64,000 nucleotides of DNA from Aedes albopictus. Its lineage: Eukaryota > Arthropoda > Insecta > Diptera > Culicidae. Both the position numbers and the translations under genes were made by a program. The stretch spans positions 162,065,963-162,129,962 of the forward strand of contig NC_085136.1 in assembly GCF_035046485.1 (NCBI RefSeq). Reading direction: 5' to 3'. Shown here piece after piece: positions 12,114-21,211 of this stretch. Position 1 is the stretch's first letter. Each line of letters begins with the position of its first letter. The notes beneath the pieces are model-generated. The model did no database searches. It saw only the letters and a list, made by a program, of their open reading frames with translations, and was not told the DNA's origin.

Positions 12114-12420
12114 GGCAAAACTGGAAGCATTTCCTCATTTTTTTGGTTTGAACGATGTCTTGCCTACTGCGTTTTTTGACGTTTCAAATTTCTATCCAAG
12201 ACCAAGTTCCCGGTCACAAAATGTATGGAAAATCGATTTTCAAAAACTCTCAGTTTGTCCAATGTCCATGTGTTTTACTTCGTAACCCTTCCTTGGGTGA
12301 ACACTAACAGAACAAAACAAAGTTGAGCCAAATCCGACGTCCCGTTCACGAGTTATGAGCGGTCCCACGTATGCCACTGCATCAAGAACCAAAAAGTGAG
12401 GAAATGGATCCAGTTTCGCC
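12114..12420. mobile_element. 307-bp MITE with TTAA target duplication
   Basis: Inverted ends GGCAAAACTGG and GGCGAAACTGG (inner bases also matching, with TTTCCTCA near both ends) are flanked by TTAA at 12110-12113 and 12421-12424. Excision with one TTAA rejoins the Juan-like frame. TTAA duplication is the hallmark of piggyBac-type insertion, although the end sequence is not the classical CCC start. Confidence 0.9.
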
Positions 12421-12974
12421 TTAATGGGTCAACGGTGGAATGGTCTAGTGAGGCCGATTACCTGGGCTTGACCCTGTACAGCAAGCTACTCTTCAGACAG
12501 CATGTTGATAATACTGTCACCAAGTGCAACATACTGCTTAAGTTGCTATCCCTTGATCAAACGCCAGTCTACGCTGTCTCTGAAGAACAATCTTGCTGTC
12601 TACAAGCAAATCATTCTTCCCGTCATCCAATACTGAGTACCAATCTGGGAGAGTTGCGCCCAAACTCATCATCTGAAACTCCAACGAGCTCAGAACCAGT
12701 TCTTAAGGATGATTGTCAACAGTCCACCGCGAATGCGAACATCATAAGTCCACCGTCTGGCCGGTTGTTTTCCCCATTTTTTTTAATGCCAGAGCTCTTA
12801 GAAAGCCGACCTGTAAATTTGAATAACCAATTGAAACAATTACCTACCACCCAGACTAATAAAATTAAAAACCCAAAGATGTAGAGCCACTAAGGTTATA
12901 ACACTTGATATGTATGAAGAAAATAATGTAAAACCATAAATGAGACAAATAAAATGAATTTTTACTAACTAAAT

Positions 12975-13068
12975 TTGTAGTAGAAGTAGGCTTCAGCCCC
13001 ACACTACCCTAACCTTCCTGTTAGGGTGTCTGTTGAGCAGATTCTCCCCCTATGGTTTCGAAAAAAAA
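12975..13068 (+). pseudogene. very short 3' end of an R1-like element with A tail
   Basis: About 90 bases match the last part of the 3' UTR seen at 25465-25553 (CTAACCTTCCTGTTAGGGTG, then TCCCCCTATGGTTT) and end in a run of eight A. A second, longer 3' end starts immediately after, so the two are head-to-tail. Confidence 0.75.
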
Positions 13069-13745
13069 GAGGATGTGTAGGGATGAGTTTGGCTGGAATT
13101 CCGTTTCAACAGCTATTACCAACATCTTCTTGGAGCTAAAGAGGAGGTGGCGCGTGGGCTCTGATAATGACTAGTGCAGACGCTACACAAGAAGTGGTCC
13201 GAGGGTTCGGAGTCGGCTACGTAGGTTATGCCGGTGCCCTGCGGTCGAAATCGACCCTTACAGCGATTAAGTGGCCGCAAGGAGAACATCCTGGTAGCGC
13301 TGCAGTCGTTACGTCGGTCTACGGGGTTGGTTCCGAGCCCGTGGCTCGGGAGGAGTTTTGGCAAGGTCGGCACGTCCTTCTGTGTGCTGGCCCTATCAGC
13401 GAAGATCAAATCGTTCTACACGCGGTATCTGTTCTTGATACTCGCTGTGCAGTTGAAAGCAGGCGTGGTGTCGACCCTGCCTGCCTTTCGAGTATAAGGA
13501 GAGTGGTGAGGATCACTCGGCGAACTGGTTAAGTGCCAGCATGCTACCTTGGTGGACTCCCCAAAACGAGTCATCGCTGTTCATTATTGCAGACTACGCA
13601 GCTAACCTTGAGGGTACGATGTGCACTAGCCCCTCTCTGTAGCAATGCCTTCTTAGTGGTTCCGGAGAGATGAAAAGTTTGGCGGCCATAGGAATGTTGT
13701 TTGATGGGTCGAGGAAAGAGTAGCCCTGGCTTTCACTTTTTTATA
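13069..13745 (+). pseudogene. R1-like element, ORF2 C-terminus and 3' UTR, truncated
   Basis: Collinear with 24752-25470: it starts at GATGTGTAGGGATGAG, the end of ORF2, and continues through the long GC-rich 3' UTR. It lacks the last roughly 80 bases, where copia-type sequence takes over. Frame breaks are numerous. The open frames in both strands of this stretch are accidental. Confidence 0.75.
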
Positions 13746-13764
13746 TTTTTTGGTAGAAGACGGT

Positions 13765-14107
13765 CTTTAACCTCCTACCTACTGAAGGAGAAACAGGAAG
13801 TCGCTACAAGAATCGAGGAGTATGTCACCTACGCCAAAACGTTTTTCGACCGAAAGCCGAAGGCAATTCGCTTTGATCGGAGCGGCGAGCACAGCGGGAA
13901 GCTGTACGTTTGGGACGGTGTATGCTTTTCGATGCACAGCTGGAGCAACGCTACTGGGCAGATGCGCTGAGTACGGCGATTTTCCTCCAAAAAGTCCTGC
14001 TAACGAAGCCCCTCGACGTCACTCCATTCGAGTTTTGGACCGGCGTGAAACCGAAGGTTGACCACTTCAAGCTGCCCTTCCTCAATCTCATACTTGAGGC
14101 TGAATAA
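13765..14107 (+). pseudogene. Ty1/copia integrase fragment
   Basis: Plus-strand pieces in shifting frames match the integrase region of Ty1/copia polyproteins: YLLKEKQEV, then YAKTFFDRKPKAIRFDR, then ARCMLFDAQLEQRYWADA-like wording and KPLDVTPFEFWTGVKP. The central catalytic-core bases between the first and second halves are deleted. Downstream the RT domain is missing and an unrelated endonuclease scrap intervenes. It is non-functional. Confidence 0.8.
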
Positions 14108-14114
14108 GGGTGGG

Positions 14115-14630
14115 ATTAAAAAAATGTAAAAATGAAATGGCAAACTCGCGTGTCATGCCTCGAGCATGTGTGCTTGTCAACTACGCAATCGTTGCTACAC
14201 TCATCTCTGAACTAACTACTAGAGATGTATGTGCTATCACAATCGATGTATCTGTTGGAAATCTCAACAGGAAATACGTTTATTGTTCGGTTTATTTACC
14301 GCATGATGAACCATCCCCTACGGATGCTTACAAGCAAGTCATAGCATACTGCACTTCGAAAGGCCTTTCGCTTATTGTTGGTAGTGATGCTAATGCTCAC
14401 CATATAATCTGGGGAAGCTCAGACATCAATTTGAGAGGCTCCAGTTTGATGGAATACTTAAGTAGTACAGATCTTGGATGGTATCTGGTAGAGAGGAAGT
14501 GTTAGACATAACGCTTTGCTCTACCATAATTAGTCACGAACTGACCAATTGGCATATATCAGCTGAAGAATCTTTATCTGACCATCGCTACATCTTGTTT
14601 GAACATGTGAATGTTACTTCGCAAACTTTG
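14115..14630 (+). pseudogene. endonuclease (EEP) fragment of a non-LTR retroelement
   Basis: A 131-residue frame starting at 14110 and the next frame (from 14478) contain the apurinic endonuclease hallmarks: VYCSVYLPHDEPSP, LIVGSDANAHHIIWGSSD (GDxNAHH-type metal site, with the first G replaced in part) and SLSDHRYILFE (the SDH motif). The wording is typical of endonucleases in the I/Jockey groups. A frameshift near 14480 separates the last motif. No RT follows. It lies between two copia fragments, so it was either inserted there or joined by deletion. A shorter, diverged relative is at 62060-62262. Confidence 0.8.
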
Positions 14631-15355
14631 GACCTCCAGCAGCAGAAAATCATCGAAATCCACTACATGCCTACTGAGCATATGTAGGCCGACCTCATGA
14701 CTAAGCCGGTTGGACCGAATCAAGTGGGAGAGGCACCGATCTGCCATCAGCGTCAAAGAGCAATCCGAGACGTCGAACTGACAACGTTGAGGAGGAGTGA
14801 CCGACCACATTATTCCATTTCATCAACAGGCCACATCAGGCTTCCATGACTGCTGCTATCCTGCACTGTTCACCGCTCCAGCTCCTTCTCAGTCCACGGT
14901 TCAAATGCGACCTTTGCCGCCTAAATGAACCGACATGCGATCACTGGAGAACGATACTCTGGTTCTAGCGGATGACCGGTACTTTACCTGCCCAAGTCTT
15001 GGCCGGAAGCTCTTCAACGGCGGAGGATTACCCATTTTGGGGTTAGGGTTTGCCTTGGTGTCGAGATGACCTCGGATTTGGGTTTATTGTAATACCTAGG
15101 TAAAAGCACGCGGTTCTGTGCCCTTAAATTCCTATACACGCAATAGACACACAGTGGACACTTCACATCGGACTTCACTTGGTCAATTTAGGATCTCCAA
15201 GATCCTAATGGCCTCCTTTCGCTACCACCGTCTACGTCCATGTTTCAGGCATCTGGTGACTAATGTTGAAATATGATGGTGGCTGTTATTTATGGCTGCG
15301 TCTTTTTCGGGTGACCAGCAAACACAAAGGAAAGAAATAAACAATACAAACCACT
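14631..15355 (+). pseudogene. copia RNase H C-terminus and probable 3' LTR
   Basis: IEIHYMPTEHM followed by ADLMTKPVG is the typical end of a Ty1/copia RNase H domain (one stop interrupts it). The following sequence, from about 14783 (GTTGAGGAGGAGTG), looks like the polypurine tract and start of an LTR, but no second LTR lies in the window to define it. The rest, to about 15355, has no coding signal and is assigned to the LTR only by position. Confidence 0.5.
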
Positions 15356-16615
15356 GATACACAACTAGTTGATCAACTTACAGTGAAAATTTGAGAATAT
15401 TTGATATATACTTTTCGAAAAGTTACAGCTAGTTGAACATTTTTTGAAAAGTGAAAATTTTGCCAGTCCTGATAATTTTATCTATTCTTTGTACATATTT
15501 GATATGACTCTTTGGTCTAATGCTTGTTTGTCTGTAAAAGTTCCATGTAAGGCCAGATATTCAAACTTTTGTCACTACATGCGATTGCACTTTCACACCA
15601 CAATGCAAATTGTATTACGAAAAAATAATGAAGCACTACAAATGCACATAAAAATATAACATATTATAGTGGAACCTTACAAATGCGTAATAAATTAGGA
15701 CATCACAAATGGACAAACACAACACAAAACATATATTTTTGCCCTGTTACCCTACTGGATAATAAGTTCCAATCACAGGATGATGAGGTTTCATAAATGT
15801 TGTTGGTCCATCAGTCAATCCTGTAATCATATTTTCTCTGGCGGTTGCCTTTCGTTCGCAGCATTAGTTGCTTTCATAGCTTGTGTTTTGTCTAGGAATT
15901 TCTAATCCTAAGGGGGCATCCCGATTCGGGTTTCATCACTAGAGTTCTATAACTTGAAGTCTGTGCCAGGGGAAGGTTTACATCTCTAGTACTTAATCGC
16001 GGCCCGAAATGGCCTGAATGTTGGCAATCGAAATAGGATTGCGGGCTTATATTCTGCCAGAGCCCTATAAATGCGCAATAATTTACAAGGTAATTTACAA
16101 GGTAAAAAAGCACATTTAGCACAAAAATAAAACTTGTAACAATTGCAATCTCTGGTTTACTAATGAAACGGTTATTGCTGCATTCTCAGTAACAAATGAG
16201 CAGTACTCATATAGACAGACATCTTCATCCACGTGGCTACCCATTCTTGTTTACAGTATCACCGTGTTCATCATGTTATACATAGAGGGAGACATATTCA
16301 AACACACATTTAAGAACATCAAAACAAATTGGATCTGTAAGAATGGAAAGAATGTTTGTTTATCGAGTGCATCATCGTCGTCATCTGTGTCATCATCATC
16401 ATCATGTTCCTCTTCAGCCAGCAGCTCTCAGTGGTGGTATCAACACTCAACAGCAACATCGATCGACCAATCCGCATTGGGACAAACACATCAGTAGGAC
16501 GAAAATTGATTCTGGGTGTTCGCTTCTTGGGGAGACGCCAGTGCAGGGGTTCCCAACTAAGAGCTGCAGAACGCAGGCCAGTAAAACTTCCTACCCTAAA
16601 ATGTGAGTACCATGC
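15356..16615. other. unassigned sequence with a TCATCA-rich patch
   Basis: No recognisable gene. A short TCA/ATC-rich microsatellite lies near 16360-16410. The short frames crossing it encode serine or histidine runs and are not credible genes. Confidence 0.45.
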
Positions 16616-16690
16616 CTAACTTGGCGGGTTCGGTTATCGGTCAGGCTTCCTTGGACGTAGAGTATCTTCGTGCCTCATCAAGCGATTGAA
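16616..16690 (+). mobile_element. SINE family B, short fragment
   Basis: The B-box region GGGTTCGGTTATCGGTC is followed by the body CTTCCTTGGACGTAGAGTATC and CTTCGTGCCT, as in the fuller copies. Both ends are lost. Confidence 0.65.
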
Positions 16691-17465
16691 CACCACTGCT
16701 CTGCATTTTCGGTACCAGATAGCAAGAAGTGAAAGATGTTTTCGTATCACACTGTCCACGGCCATCGCCATCGAGTTTGTTTTGGCGACACTACCAAGAT
16801 CGATACAGTCAGTCAGTCTGCTGGGGAAAGCAGTGAGTGCGTTCGTCGAAAGCACTTCAAGTACGTCGCGTGAAAATGCCTATCTGCAACAGCAGCAGCA
16901 GTGGCCATCATCGTGTTTGATGGTGGAGTGTCACAGAAAATTTTCGTTTTATGTTTCCCAATTGATGTCCGTTCCGTATAAAGGTACCTTTTGGCAGAGC
17001 TATTAGACGCAGCAGACTGTCCACCATGTGACTTTGGATGAGACGGCGTGTTGTGACGCTCTCTGGTCTCTAGAGGTGGGTGCTTGGCTGTCGACACTTT
17101 CGTGCGTACTGGAACGGCCGGCGCTCCACTTGTTCAAGCTACACCGCAGTGTGGGACGAGGAAACGATATCCTGAATGAAACCCCATCAACCAGAAGGCA
17201 GTGACACTTCCTCAACGGTACGATTGATGCAGAATAATGACCGTCACTGTGACGCACTTTCAACAGAGTGGAAGATAATGTTCCGAACTGTCCCAAAGGA
17301 TGCATTATGTGGCGTAATAGTCTCCTACACAGACCGAAAGAGTGTTTTGATATGTGAATTTATAGTCTAATATTCAAAACGGTGAAGCTAGTCTATACAC
17401 CAGATTAAGATTTTCACGATATCCGGTCGATTTGTCTACTTTGTAGATGACTCCTCCTCTTTCCT
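16691..17465. other. unassigned sequence
   Basis: Mixed-composition sequence with several 70-100-residue open frames on both strands. None shows a domain or conserved wording. Nothing else is seen. Confidence 0.4.
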
Positions 17466-17590
17466 TTTTGGCGTAACGTCTCTATCGGAGCACAGCCTGC
17501 TTCTCAGCTTTATTCAGACTTACGAGGACTTCCAGAGTTATTAAGTGAAAGCTTCCTCTGCTAATAAGCATTTTGCATGTGTTTATCGTT
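17466..17590 (-). mobile_element. SINE family B, 3' half
   Basis: The plus-strand order GGCGTAACGTC, CAGCCTGCTTCTCAGC, GAAAGCTTCCTCTGC and CATTTTGCATGTG is the reverse complement of the family B tail. The tRNA-like head is missing, as expected for a 5'-truncated retrotransposed copy. Confidence 0.8.
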
Positions 17591-17805
17591 TTCGAAGATT
17601 TTTCTTCTCTTTTACTTGTTTCTGTCGTACTTTCTTGAGAAGGGTTATTTTCAATATAATTTGATGGTTCTATTTATGAAAAAGTTTAACTTCAGAATAA
17701 CCATCCATCGCTGGTAGTAATGTATTTTATTTGCTGCTGTTCCCCCAAATCTATTGATTTATCTCATCGAACCGATTTCCGCGTATCCCATAAATCGATT
17801 ATAAC
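17591..17805. other. unassigned spacer
   Basis: Short AT-rich spacer. Its last eight bases are the left target duplication of the next element. Confidence 0.4.
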
Positions 17806-18205
17806 CAGTGCTGAAAAATTCATTTCGTCATATCTAAATTCAACCACCTACAGCTCATTTTAGAAGGTAAACCTGAGAATATGATATATGAGAAACTTAT
17901 GCGGCTAGACCAGTTCTGCAAGAAAGTCGCGGAAAAACAACTATTTTTCGAATATTTAAGGTAAATGTCACGGACTACCTTCTAAAAATCCCAATGATAT
18001 TCACGGTGAATATCATTTGGCATTTTTCAAAGGTAGTCCGTGACATTTACATCAAATATTCGAAAAATAGCGTTTTTTCCGTGACTTTCTTGCAGAACTG
18101 GTCTAGCCGCACAAGTTTGTCATATACCATATTCTCATGTTTAGCTTCTAAAATGAGCTGTAGGTGGTTGAATTTAGATATGACGAAATGAAATTTTCAG
18201 CACTG
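17806..18205. mobile_element. 400-bp hAT-like foldback MITE, complete
   Basis: Almost the entire element is a palindrome: each half runs from CAGTGCTGAAAA through CAACCACCTACAGCTC and GGCTAGACCAGTTCTGCA to the centre near 18005. It is flanked by a perfect 8-bp duplication ATTATAAC (17798-17805 and 18206-18213). CAGTG ends plus an 8-bp duplication indicate hAT. A diverged copy missing its right arm is at 26839-27083. Confidence 0.92.
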
Positions 18206-18213
18206 ATTATAAC

Positions 18214-18695
18214 CACCAGAACTTTCGCCAACCAGCAGCACTAGGCTCCCATTACTGGAAAAGCAATTCCTATTCCGCACTGTTGTTATTCCACCGATCC
18301 TAATGGAAACTTTCGCTCGCACGATATTCTATGTTGCGAAATAAATTCATACAATCATCCTAAACCCTAATTTATCGAAAGATAAATATGCCTTCCATCC
18401 CCAACCCACGTTCTACGAACGTACCTCACCTCTCCGGCGCCGACTTCGACTTACCGACTGACTATTCATTGTTTTTCTACACACCAGCCAGCAGTCAGAG
18501 CCAGCGCTGCGATAGGAATAAGCATTCTCTGATTCCCTTCTTGATCATACTGTTTTGCCACTAAAAGGAAGCACAGCTTCTATATCCGAACAAAGTACTC
18601 ATCACTGTTTAACAGATGAGCCGCAATGTGGGGTAAGTTTGGGTGCTGGGGATGTCTTCCTGAGAAGTGTGATAAGTCACCTTCCAACTGAGATA
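18214..18695. other. unassigned sequence
   Basis: Nothing recognisable. Confidence 0.4.
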
Positions 18696-18965
18696 GATCT
18701 TTACTGATAGCCGATGCGCTAAGCGCACGGGTATTCAGCAAGACCATGCTGATGGTGGCTGGTTCGGTTCCCGGCCGATCCAGAAACTTTTCATAACGGA
18801 AATTGTTTAGACTTCCTAGAGTAACTTCGAGCCTGCTACAAGATATACACTTGCAAACTGGTCATACTCAGAGAAAGCTGTCAGTTAATAACTGTGGAAG
18901 TGTTAATAGAACACTAGGCTGAGGAATTTCTCAGTGGGGACGTTACGCCAAGAAAAAAGGAGAAG
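18696..18965 (+). mobile_element. SINE family B, nearly complete
   Basis: The head TAGCCGATGCGCTAAGCGC and B-box-like GGTTCGGTTCCCGGCC are followed by the shared body (AGTTAATAACTGTGGAAGTG) and the end GGGGACGTTACGCCAAGAAA. It has the same length class as the 8950-9222 copy, in the opposite orientation. Confidence 0.82.
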
Positions 18966-19803
18966 TAATGCTGCGACTATGGCTTCGACAAAGCTGTAAA
19001 AAAAACATAAAGAAAACGAAGCAGAATAGCAATGCAAAATGCAACGCATTCAAAGTTCCCTTCAGTGCACGGTATAACTCGCAGCAAGCAACATTACAGT
19101 CAACTTTGAAATGTGAGGCAAATTCTGCCTCGACTAGCACACACGCACGTTCACGTCGAAACACCCGGCAAAGCCTCGCATCTACCAGCCATCCAGGCTT
19201 GAGCATTGGTACCTACATATACTTTGGAAGGGAAAGCTCAACAATTATTTGGAATTGTGTTTGTTTTATAGATTTAATTAAAAAGGTCAAATATTTTGCT
19301 TTCAAATTCCTGATCGAGCGTTTCTCTGAGTTGCTGTGCCTGTTCCGGGAGGTTTAATGCGCCGTTTTCTGATGGTGGTGGATGTGTAGGAAATGAGTAG
19401 CTACTGTACCCCGAATTTGTGCGATTATTTATGAGTTGGAAACGTACAAAGCAATTCATTACCGTTCATCGGAGCGCAAACCAAACATCAGGGAGGTAGG
19501 AATTCGTTGTATTATCTTGATGGATATGACTGAGTGAAAATTATTCATATGCAAACGAAAGTAGTTGTTGGTATTAGAAAGTCGGCTCAATGCTTATTTC
19601 AATTGTGATAGTGTTATCTCATTGAACGTATATGTACTAAACATGAAATGCAATAACATTAAACTACATATGAAAACTCAAGTTACATTTTTCAGTCAAA
19701 GGGTATTAAACTCACAGGGACAGCGGTTCCAGGGGCTTGACGAACCCTCCTTTTGCAAGTCAGGTGGGAGCCCAGGATTCTTTCCGAAGCGAACCATATC
19801 AAC
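18966..19803. other. unassigned sequence
   Basis: No gene or structured repeat recognised. Confidence 0.4.
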
Positions 19804-20600
19804 TAGTATGGGACAAACATCAAATTCTCGCTCCAGTCGACTTTTTAGATTCCATTTAGGTCCCATATGAACTGTGCAAAATTTCAGCGCAATCGGTGAA
19901 ACTATAATTTAGCGCGAGTGGTTTAAAATTTTCATAGGATTTACTATGGAAAAAGTTAGACTTTCAGATAAAAAATCCCAGATGTCGCCCCTTGTCTCCT
20001 TAATTCAGATCGAGGAGCGCTTCTTGTAGAAAAATCATATATGTAACTTTCCTTCGAAGACCGCGAAACGATTGGACGCTTGTGGAAAAAGTTATTGATT
20101 TATTACTGACTAGTGATCCTACCCACGGCTTTTTGTTTTGTTTTATCAGCAGCACTGTAGCTGCTGCCTTGGCTGCTGCTGTTTCTGGGGGTGGTGATGC
20201 CTCCCGCCACCCCATGCAACAACGGCGGCAGCAGCAGTGCTGCTGATAAAACAAAACAAAAAGCCGTTCGTTGGATCACTATTCAATAATAAATCAATAA
20301 CTTTTTCCCCAAGCATCCAATCGTTTTACGGTCTACGAAGGAAAGTTTCATAAATGGTTTTTCTACAAAAAGCGCTCATCGATTTGAATTAAGGAAACAA
20401 AGGGTGACCTCTGGGATTTTTTGTTTGAAAGTGTAACATTTCCCATAGTAAATCCTATGAAAACTTTGAACAGCTTGCGCTAAATTATAGTTTCACCGAT
20501 TGCGCTGAAATTTTGTACAGCTCATATGGGAAATAAATGGAATCTAAAAAGTCGATTGGAGCGAGGATTTATTTTTTCCATGCAAACGTGTCCTATACTA
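19804..20600. mobile_element. 797-bp foldback element, GTATGGGACA family, copy 1
   Basis: Starts TAGTATGGGACA and ends with the reverse complement TGTCCTATACTA; TA is the likely duplicated target. The arms (about 350 bases each) pair along their length. Near the centre a perfect 31-bp inverted match at 20125-20155 and 20236-20266 (ending TTTTATCAGCAGCAC) flanks about 80 bases rich in CTGCTG and CCACCCC. A close copy, about the same length, is at 46209-47002. No coding capacity. Confidence 0.88.
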
Positions 20601-20633
20601 ATATCCACACACCAGTATGGACTTACCTACCAC

Positions 20634-20957
20634 CACAGACAAACAGACGTAACTCTTACGGGAACTTCATCAAAAACTTTTGCCCTGTGTATTTTTTATG
20701 AGCACACTGCCACCTGTTGGTAGAACCGCGCGGCCGTGATGGATTTCGGTTTGACGTTTGTCTAACACGCACACTACTACACAAATCGCCTGTAATTTGC
20801 ATTTGCATCATTCAGCAACGTGTACACTGGCAAACGTCAAAGTGATCGAACGCTAGCGCCTCTGGTGGAAGGATCGCGGAAATTAAATGAAATTTGGATT
20901 GATCGTTAAATGCATGTGCCAAGTCGTTTTAAAGAGTGTTACGTCTGTTTGTCTGCG
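20634..20957. mobile_element. 324-bp MITE, ACAGACAAACAGACGT family, copy 2
   Basis: Ends CACAGACAAACAGACGT and its near reverse complement are flanked by a 7-bp duplication CTACCAC (20627-20633 and 20958-20964). The interior shares TTTGACGTTT-type motifs with the other copies but is more diverged and longer. Confidence 0.85.
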
Positions 20958-21211
20958 CTACCACCTTTGGCACCGGCAGGTGATCGAACACTGGGGCATT
21001 CGGATTGCTCAAGTGGAGTAAGTTTCCATAAGGGCCTAGGTCAACCATCGACTGGCCTCCCTGCTTGCATAGATAACCACCTGGATCATTGGCGACTACT
21101 TCCTTTACAGTGAGGGATAGCGGCTCTAAGGGGGACCTATCAGAAATGACCACTACTGCTAAATCCATGAGCAACAATGTGATCGAGAGTGGAGAGGTAC
21201 AGGGAACGGCG

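Larger units (their letters stand above)
11045..12960 (+). pseudogene. Juan-like (Jockey clade) reverse transcriptase, decayed
   Basis: The plus strand carries RT-domain pieces in order: KAPGFDN near 11052, SYRPISLLSALSK near 11230, LLEEQFGFRHGRST near 11317, a divergent catalytic A motif (LLDVERAFDNVWH), FADDTSVVHSG at 11649-11681, then the YLGLTL motif near 12460 and a C-terminal tail. This order is that of a Jockey-superfamily ORF2, and the wording matches Juan elements of culicine mosquitoes. The endonuclease and ORF1 are missing (5' truncation). Frame breaks are present, and two short DNA elements interrupt the frame (11684-11938 and 12114-12420). The 3' end lies in the A/T-rich stretch near 12950. 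Confidence 0.85.

Noticed and set aside
13116..13532. Long frames on both strands, 97-121 residues
   Set aside because: The same stretch is the GC-rich 3' UTR of an R1-like element. The parallel copy at 24.8-25.3 kb opens different frames.
16264..16619. Ser- or His-rich proteins encoded near 16.3-16.6 kb
   Set aside because: They arise from a TCATCA-type microsatellite read in different frames.
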